Both the position numbers and the translations under genes were made by a program. 64,000 nucleotides of DNA from Meghimatium bilineatum (lineage: Eukaryota; Mollusca; Gastropoda; Stylommatophora; Philomycidae): contig CM067316.1 in the NCBI GenBank assembly GCA_034231615.1, forward strand, positions 27,146,093 to 27,210,092, read 5' to 3'. Of this stretch, positions 58,011-64,000 are shown one piece after another; within the stretch, counting starts at the first letter, position 1; each line of letters begins with the position of its first letter. Below the pieces are notes generated by a model, which was given only the letters and a program-made list of their open reading frames with translations, ran no database searches and was not told the DNA's origin.

Positions 58011-58374
58011 AGATTGGAATGGTCTTGTGTGGCATGTAGCAGCTTTCATACTGTAGACTGTGAATGTTTAAAGCCACATACACCCTTGAGCTTTATCAGA
58101 CCAATGTGTTCTTGTGTGCTGGTTTATAGGATGAAAACGTTAGGCAAGGGAATTGGACTTGGGTCATCTATATCTCTCTTGGACGAGACCTCAGCTGTAT
58201 GTGAACAATCTCGCGTAACTAGCTGATCAATTGCTTACTGTGCTCACTGGTTCCGTAAGAGTTCTTATATTAGAACCTGGTTCCGGTTGAAGAAACTTTT
58301 GAAAACGAATTAGAATTAGTTTTGCTTTGGACTTTCAGATTTGATATTTTCCACCAGCAACATGATCATCTAAG

Positions 58375-58805
58375 TGCGATTCTTAACTCTCTTTCAACTC
58401 TCTCTTAACTCTTCTTAACTCTCTCTTAACTCTCTTTCAACTCTCTCTTAACTCTTCTCAACTCTCTCTTAACTCTCTTTCAACTCTCTCTTAACTCTCT
58501 TTCAACTCTCTCTTCTCTTCTCAACTCTCTCTGAACTCTCTTTCAACTCTCTCTTAACTCTTCTCAACTCTCTCTTAACTCTCTTTCAACACTCTCTTAA
58601 CTCTTCTGAACTCTCTCTTAACTCTTCTCAACTCTATTGTAACTCTCTTTCAACTCTCTCTTAACTCTTCTCAACTCTTATCTTAACTATCTTTCAACTC
58701 TCAACTCTCTCTTAACTCTTCTCAACTCTATCTTAATTCTCTTACTCTCGTTCATGTCTCAACTCTCTTTTAACTCTCTCAACTCTCTCTTAACTCTCTT
58801 TCATC
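58375..58805. repeat. CT-rich short tandem repeat
   Basis: Mixed units of AACTCTCTCTT, AACTCTTCTC and AACTCTCTTTC form an almost pure pyrimidine strand of about 430 bases. Confidence 0.93.
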
Positions 58806-59169
58806 TCTGGATTTGGCCATCGTGACTTCTTGCTATAACCTATATTTTTTCTCCAATTGGCTTTTCATACTGTAGTGATGCTCGCTACCAGACACAATAT
58901 CCTCAACACCCACATGGCCAAGGGCGAGTGCGAAGAGAATCATTCTTGTTGCACATTGCGTCAATAACTCCACCCATTGACAACGGATAAATTCAACTTT
59001 GTTCATTTAGTCGCTTAAGATACAAGATATTCCAAGATATACAAAATATATATAAAAGATATATATCCTATATAAGGGTATTCATGAGAACAGTCACATG
59101 ACAACAGTCATAACAGCGTATCCGTTACAGTTTTTGCCTCTAACATAGACTGTGATTCTTTATTAGGAA

Positions 59170-59830
59170 CAAGCGTCACATCACTAGAGGAATTCCAATA
59201 TATGTTCTGCTTGCCGTTCCGTCAGCCATCTAAAAGTGTATAAGCTCAGTGCCCCAGTCAGTTGCTGATTGCGCGTTCTTCTGATCTTTCCGGAGAGGGA
59301 GCACTTTCTCCCATCACATCTAGTCACTCTCACTTCTACCATTCTCTGAATATCTACATACTCACGTTCGACTTCCTCCTCGTCTTCACGTGGGGTATCC
59401 ATGGTTATAAGGTTATAATCAATTCAATCCTGTCTCTTCTCATCTCGGTGCCGTTCACCAAAGCTTTACCAACCAACAGATCGACTCTTTCGTTTCCCCT
59501 GGCTCCATCATGACCAGGACAGTAAATCCATGTAATGCTCTGCGCATTATCGAGAAGAGTGACCCATTAATTTCTGATCATACACTTTATCTATCTTGCG
59601 CAGCATACTTTGAGAGTCCGATAGAATCACTGAGTCTGTTGGTGGTTGCGTCGCCAGACAAGTGAGAGCTGCTGTCACCGCTTCTATTTCCATTCTCATA
59701 CTCGATGTTGTAGTGGGGTAGGATGCTGACTTCTCAGCTAAATTCTTGCCATTATGGTAGGTCACGAAACCGCAACCACAACCTAAGACTGTTTGTGGTT
59801 GTGATTTTGCGCCGCTCGATTCCTTGACAG
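59170..59830 (-). mobile_element. LINE RNase H fragment
   Basis: The minus frame reads IEAVTAALTCLATQ, SVILSDSQSMLRKIDK, then (after shifts) YVDIQRMVEVRVTRCDGRKC and NQQLTGALSLYTFRWLTERQ. The first part is an RNase H core and the last part the downstream tail. It is a relative of 5535-6050 and 20230-20600. Confidence 0.72.
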
Positions 59831-59844
59831 TTTATTCCGTCAAA

Positions 59845-60785
59845 TTTCGCGCTCATTGTGTCGATGTTAGTCTTCATGTCATCATTGTGTCGATGTTAGT
59901 CTTCATGTCATCATTGTGTCGATGTTAGTCTTCATGTCATCATTGTGTCGATGTTAGTCTTCATGTCATCATTGTGTCGATGTTAGTCTTCATGTCATCA
60001 TTGTGCCGATGTTAGTCTTCATGTCATCATTGTGTCGATGTCAATCTTCATGTCATCATTGTGTCGATGTTAGTCTTCGTGTCATCATTGTGCCGATGTT
60101 ATTCTTCATGTCATCATTGTGTCGATGTTAGTCTTCATGTCATCATTGTGCCGATGTTAGTCTTCATGTCATCATTGTGCCGATGTTAATCTTCATGTCA
60201 TCATTGTGCCGATGTTAGTCTTCATGTCATCATTGTGCCGATGTTAATCTTCATGTCATCATTGTGTCGATGTTAGTCTTCATGTCATCATTGTGTCGAT
60301 GTTAGTCTTCATGTCATCATTGTGTCGATGTTAATCTTCAGATCATCATTGTGTCGATGTTAGTCTTCATGTCATCATTGTGTCGATGTTAATCTTCAGA
60401 TCATCATTGTGTCGATGTTAGTCTTCATGTCATCATTGTGCCGATGTTAATCTTCATGTCATCATTGTACCGATGTTAATCTTCATGTCATCATTGTGTC
60501 GATGTTAGTCTTCATGTCATCATTGTGCCGATGTTAATCTTCATGTCATCATTGTGCCGATGTTAATCTTCATGTCATCATTGTGTCGATGTTAGTCTTC
60601 ATGTCATCATTGTGCCGATGTTAATCTTCATGTCATCATTGTGCCGATGTTAATCTTCATGTCATCATTGTGTCGATGTTAGTCTTCATGTCATCATTGT
60701 GCCGATGTTAATCTTCATGTCATCATTGTGTCGATGTTAGTCTTCATGTCATCATTGTGTCGATGTTAATCTTCAGATCATCATC
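59845..60785. repeat. 29-bp minisatellite, about 32 units
   Basis: The unit is GTCGATGTTAGTCTTCATGT plus CATCATTGT. GTC/GCC and TTAG/TTAA variants are mixed in blocks; runs of the GCC-TTAA type cluster in the right half. Confidence 0.96.
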
Positions 60786-60814
60786 ATTTTAATTCAGACA
60801 GAAACAAAGGTGTC

Positions 60815-61110
60815 TTGTATACGACATGGTGTTTTGTATGCTACGTGACGTTTTCCATGCAGCGTGAAGTTTTGCACCCTACGTGGTGTTGTGTACACTA
60901 CGTGGTGTTGTGTACACTACTCGGTGTTTTGTATCCGTGTACACTATGTGGTGTTTTATACATCACATGGTGTTTTATATATTGCGTAGTGTGTTATATA
61001 TTGTGTGGTGTTTTATACAGTACGTGGCGTTTTATATACTATGTATTATTGTGTACACTATGTGCTGTTTTGCACACTACGTGGTGTTTTTCCCAGTGCA
61101 TGGTGTTTTG
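60815..61110. repeat. About 18-bp diverged tandem repeat
   Basis: Repeated TACACTACGTGGTGTTTT-like units, strongly diverged. Confidence 0.85.
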
Positions 61111-61197
61111 TGTGTCGATATTTTCAGCTTTAATTTTATAAACTCAATTATAGTGTCGTTTAATCAAATCTCTAAATCTTATCTTGTCATTGTTCAG

Positions 61198-61369
61198 GAA
61201 CTCCCAGAAAACAAATTATACTGCCCACCAATCGCAATTCGTTGTGTAGATTGTCGCAGCTTTGGTCGATTCACTCTGGTTGGGACACATGTCATCAGTA
61301 ACCTTCACAAGTTCATGTACATACCAACTACTAAACACGCCAAGAACGCCATACAGAAACTATTTCCAA
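61198..61369 (+). CDS. OTOF: Otoferlin-like exon 16: C2-like region, second part
   Basis: It reads ELPENKLYCPPIAIRCVDCR, SFGRFTLVGTHVISNLHKFM and YIPTTKHAKNAIQKLFP. It matches otoferlin [20 protein letters not shown], then AFGRYTLVGSHAVSSL. Acceptor TTGTTCAG; phase 0 in, phase 1 out before GTAAGT. The stretch after YIP is variable among ferlins. Confidence 0.96.
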
Positions 61370-61699
61370 GTAAGTAGAAGAAATATGTTTAATTCTATTA
61401 CAAAAACACATTACCTCTCATTCATTTAATCTACACACATTTCTTAAAGTTATAACAGTTGCTCTAATGTATGAAGTTACTTTGATTTATGCAATTACTT
61501 TTTATATTTTAAAATAACTTATAAAAATTGTTATAAAGAGTTATACAAATTGCGTTCATTTATAAATATTGTCACTTCCATTATTGTTATTCATAAAAAT
61601 GTTTTCCTCCACCACTGTTTTGTCATATCACTTTTATCGCTTCTACAAATAACAATAATTCACAAAATTCACTATTTAGCCATCGAACGATTTTTTTTG

Positions 61700-61875
61700 T
61701 CAGGTGACGTATTCCTTCCAGAACGTTGTCTTCACAATCAACTTTCTGAACCTCTCTCTGTCTTGGGCGTTGTGGCTTGCATTTTCTATCGATGCATTCA
61801 TGTTATCTTTAATGTCGTCCGTCCATCGTCTTCTTGGTCTGCCCTGTCTCCTAAATTTCCATTGAACCATACATT
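61700..61875 (-). mobile_element. LINE 3' end fragment beside an exon
   Basis: The minus frame reads KFRRQGRPRRRWTDDIKDNM, NASIENASHNAQDRERFRKL and IVKTTFWKEYVT, a clean copy of the tail seen at 42370-42515. Its ending GAATACGTCACCTG is the same. It lies only about 50 bases before exon 17. Confidence 0.82.
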
Positions 61876-61925
61876 TTGAATATTGTATATATCCAAACAA
61901 AAAATTACATATTTCCCTTTTGCAG

Positions 61926-62056
61926 CAAAAGCCATCAATGATGTGCGAGTGATAGGAACAGGATCCCCAGTGTCTTTCAGATCTGAAGACGTCACCATCA
62001 ACGTGGATGAGCACCTTCCACTGATCGGCAGAGAGCAGTATATCACCATTGACACT
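61926..62056 (+). CDS. OTOF: Otoferlin-like exon 17: linker before lysine-rich region
   Basis: The joined codon gives T, then KAINDVRVIGTGSPVSFRSE, DVTINVDEHLPLIGREQYIT and IDT. The region corresponds to the poorly conserved linker between the C2-like domain and the lysine-rich stretch of otoferlin. It follows TTTTGCAG, enters in phase 1 and ends in phase 0 before GTAAGC. Phase agreement with both neighbours supports it. Confidence 0.88.
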
Positions 62057-62124
62057 GTAAGCAGTTTCAAGTTTATATTAAGAAAATATAAAGTAGATAT
62101 AGTGGTTTTTTTCAACAACTATTA

Positions 62125-63130
62125 ATTCAACGTATTCAATGAGAGAAAAGAACTATAATCCCCCAACAATCATCAATAACAAAAGTGGCAAACACTTAGT
62201 GAACAGCATAAATAGGAACGCAAGATGGAAATAATTTTTCCAGGAATCATACAACCAAAGTATCACAACAGAATATAGACCCATCGAAAATCTATTTAAA
62301 AAACCCACAGAAACCACAGAACCAGATAAACTAAATAAAAAAATAAGAAGTATTAAAACATAGCCCGAGTAATAAATCTTCTGGAATGTGGTGGCATATC
62401 CATCGAAGCAATAAAAGCATATAGACACACATGGATTCAGTGGTTAGCTAGATTATTCAAAATAGCCTGGACAGATGACAAGGAGCAGACGGCAGACACA
62501 AATCAGTAATTGTATCGTTGTGGAAACACAAAGAGAGAACGTGAATCATATAGAGTAATCTCATTAAATCATACAGGTAAAATCTACTCAAAAATAATAG
62601 AACAGAGAATAAGATACGCTCCTACATTGTAGAACAATAGCTAAGTCTGGCTAAATTTTGCATCAGAAGAGGGCCAGCTGTACAAACACACTATTGACAC
62701 TGAAACATCTAAGTGAAAAACAATCGAAAACAATCAAGATCTAAACACATTATTTGTAGACAAGGAAAATACATTCGACAGAGTAGATAGAAACATTCTC
62801 TGGGAAATCATTGAATATTATAACATCACAGAACTGCTATTCGATAATATACGTTTACCAAAAAATGCTAAAGTTCACTAAGAACAGATGGAATGACTAT
62901 ACCTTTCGAAACAAGATCTGGAGTAAGACAAGACTCTACATCAAAGCTCTATGGGACACTGTATGAACTACAAAAGACAGTGAGTTTTATTAAGGAGACA
63001 GAATTACAGATATAGACATGTTTCAAGTGAACGAAAGAAGAAGAACAAGACTCTATGCTTTCATCTCTTATTTTCAACATATACAGGGACAAGATAATAA
63101 ATGATACTCTTATTAACAAATAGAAAAACA
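62125..63130 (+). mobile_element. Decayed LINE reverse transcriptase, first part
   Basis: Scattered + frames read YRVISLNHTGKIYSKIIEQR (62550-62610) and LNTLFVDKENTFDRVDRNIL then WEIIEYYNITELLFDNI (62735-62850). These are RT blocks of the same general type as 1-2790. The catalytic core is lost. It continues after an array at 63545. Confidence 0.72.
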
Positions 63131-63224
63131 ATACAAATAAACAGGGTCGTAGATATGTTATCCTTAAGAGGTGTGTGGAGGGGGGCCTTAAATAAAAAGT
63201 CATTCGTGTGTTTTCGTGTCTCAG

Positions 63225-63405
63225 ATTAATTTTTGTATGCACAATAATTTGATGACATTTTTGTATGCACAATAATGTGATGACATTTTTGTATGCACAA
63301 TAATTTGATGACATTTTTGTATGCACAATAATTTGATGACATTTTTGTATGCACAATAATTTGATGACATTTTTGTATGCACAATAATTTGATGACATTT
63401 TTGTG
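63225..63405. repeat. 28-bp minisatellite inside a LINE remnant
   Basis: Six to seven units of GACATTTTTGTATGCACAAT plus AATTTGAT separate the two LINE parts. Confidence 0.93.
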
Positions 63406-63544
63406 AGAAAAGCTGTGGAGGTAACTTTTTGCCCGTATTTTGGCAAATTTTCTCAAATACTACAAGTAATGTTCCGATTCGCTAACGGGGGACTGGGGGG
63501 GAATTCCCAAACATCCCTTCCCCCTTATCGCCTGCAAATAAACC

Positions 63545-63790
63545 TGATGAGGAATTTAAATAATGAAATCTAAGAACAACTATCGTCGACCATCAAGGTC
63601 TAATATACGAAAATTAGGAATATTTGAAAACCATATTAATGCATTGCTATTAGCATGTAAAAAGTACAACATGGAAATTAACATACAAAAAAAAACATAA
63701 CTTATGAAAATTAGCACGTCTGTAACAACAATGAATATAACAACACATAGCATCAAGGTGAAACAAGTCAAATAATTAAAGATCTAGTCA
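63545..63790 (+). mobile_element. Decayed LINE, second part
   Basis: The + frames read LLACKKYNMEINIQKKT then LMKISTSVTTMNITTH and KVKQVK, matching the post-catalytic RT segment (KYNMEIN--KTK-M-IS) of LINEs. It is in the expected order after 62125-63130. Confidence 0.7.
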
Positions 63791-63794
63791 GCAT

Positions 63795-63955
63795 TTTTTA
63801 TGTTATCTTTTTTTATGGTTCAGTGTTGATCTATAACATATGTTATCTTTTTTATGGTTCAGTGTTCATCTATAACATATGTTATCTTTTTTATGGTTCA
63901 GTGTTAATCTATAACATATATTGTCTTTTTTATGGCTCAGTGTTCATCTATAAAA
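63795..63955. repeat. About 39-bp minisatellite running into an exon
   Basis: Four units of GTTATCTTTTTTATGGTTCA plus GTGTTCATCTATAACATAT. The last unit is truncated and its TTCATCTATAAAAGAACAG forms the acceptor of exon 18. Confidence 0.9.
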
Positions 63956-63961
63956 GAACAG

Positions 63962-64000
63962 AAAACATCCGATAACAAGAAAAAGAAGAAAGGCTCAGTG
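63962..64000 (+). CDS. OTOF: Otoferlin-like exon 18, partial: lysine-rich linker
   Basis: After AAGAACAG the phase-0 frame reads KTSDNKKKKGSV to the window end. Otoferlin has a lysine-rich stretch (KKKKKKG) at this point before C2E, so both place and composition fit. The sequence is short and low in complexity, so the call rests on phase, the acceptor and position. Confidence 0.75.

Overview
The window is a piece of an animal nuclear genome. It carries 18 consecutive exons (the last cut by the window edge) of one ferlin-family gene, best matched to otoferlin, on the + strand from 3860 to the end. The exons were found by reading conserved otoferlin-like peptides and checking acceptor AG, donor GT and codon phase at every junction; all 17 internal junctions agree in phase and join into one open frame of 864 codons (2592 coding bases, about 4% of the window). 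The protein segment runs from the second half of the C2C domain through FerI, an acidic linker, FerA, FerB, C2D and the C2-like region between C2D and C2E, and stops inside the lysine-rich linker before C2E. The first half of C2C and all upstream domains are missing and must lie before position 1. No second host gene, rRNA gene or CRISPR locus was recognised.

The rest is intron or upstream sequence, AT-rich and built almost wholly from repeats. Two classes dominate. First, more than 40 different tandem arrays (units of 14 to 60 bp, most unique to one intron) occupy roughly 17.5 kb when the approximate coordinates below are added. The largest is a 43-bp satellite-like array of 2.35 kb with a 483-bp, 11-monomer higher-order repeat. 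Second, some twenty decayed non-LTR retrotransposon (LINE) pieces on both strands carry endonuclease, reverse transcriptase, RNase H or 3'-tail remnants. There are also a decayed MULE-type DNA transposon whose inverted ends are themselves tandem repeats, three fold-back elements (one with a 13-bp target duplication), tRNA-like SINE pieces, hAT-like ends and two unnamed dispersed families.

Layout: 1-3859 decayed LINE and upstream intron; 3860-7290 C2C/FerI exons; 7291-14726 linker exons between arrays, a LINE and a dispersed family; 14727-20176 fold-back element, arrays and the FerA exon; 20177-29443 arrays, MULE and the FerA/FerB exons; 29444-35988 the three C2D exons; 35989-52825 a 16.8-kb intron that is nearly all repeats; 52826-64000 the C2D-C2E linker exons. 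Several arrays repeat a 5' splice-site-like hexamer in every unit. One of them (from 30318) is a tandem amplification of the true exon-intron junction of the exon ending at 30334.

The organism cannot be named with confidence. An otoferlin gene plus these LINE types and very repeat-rich introns suggest a marine invertebrate, perhaps a mollusc or other lophotrochozoan; that is inference. LINE clades were not assigned because no alignment could be run.
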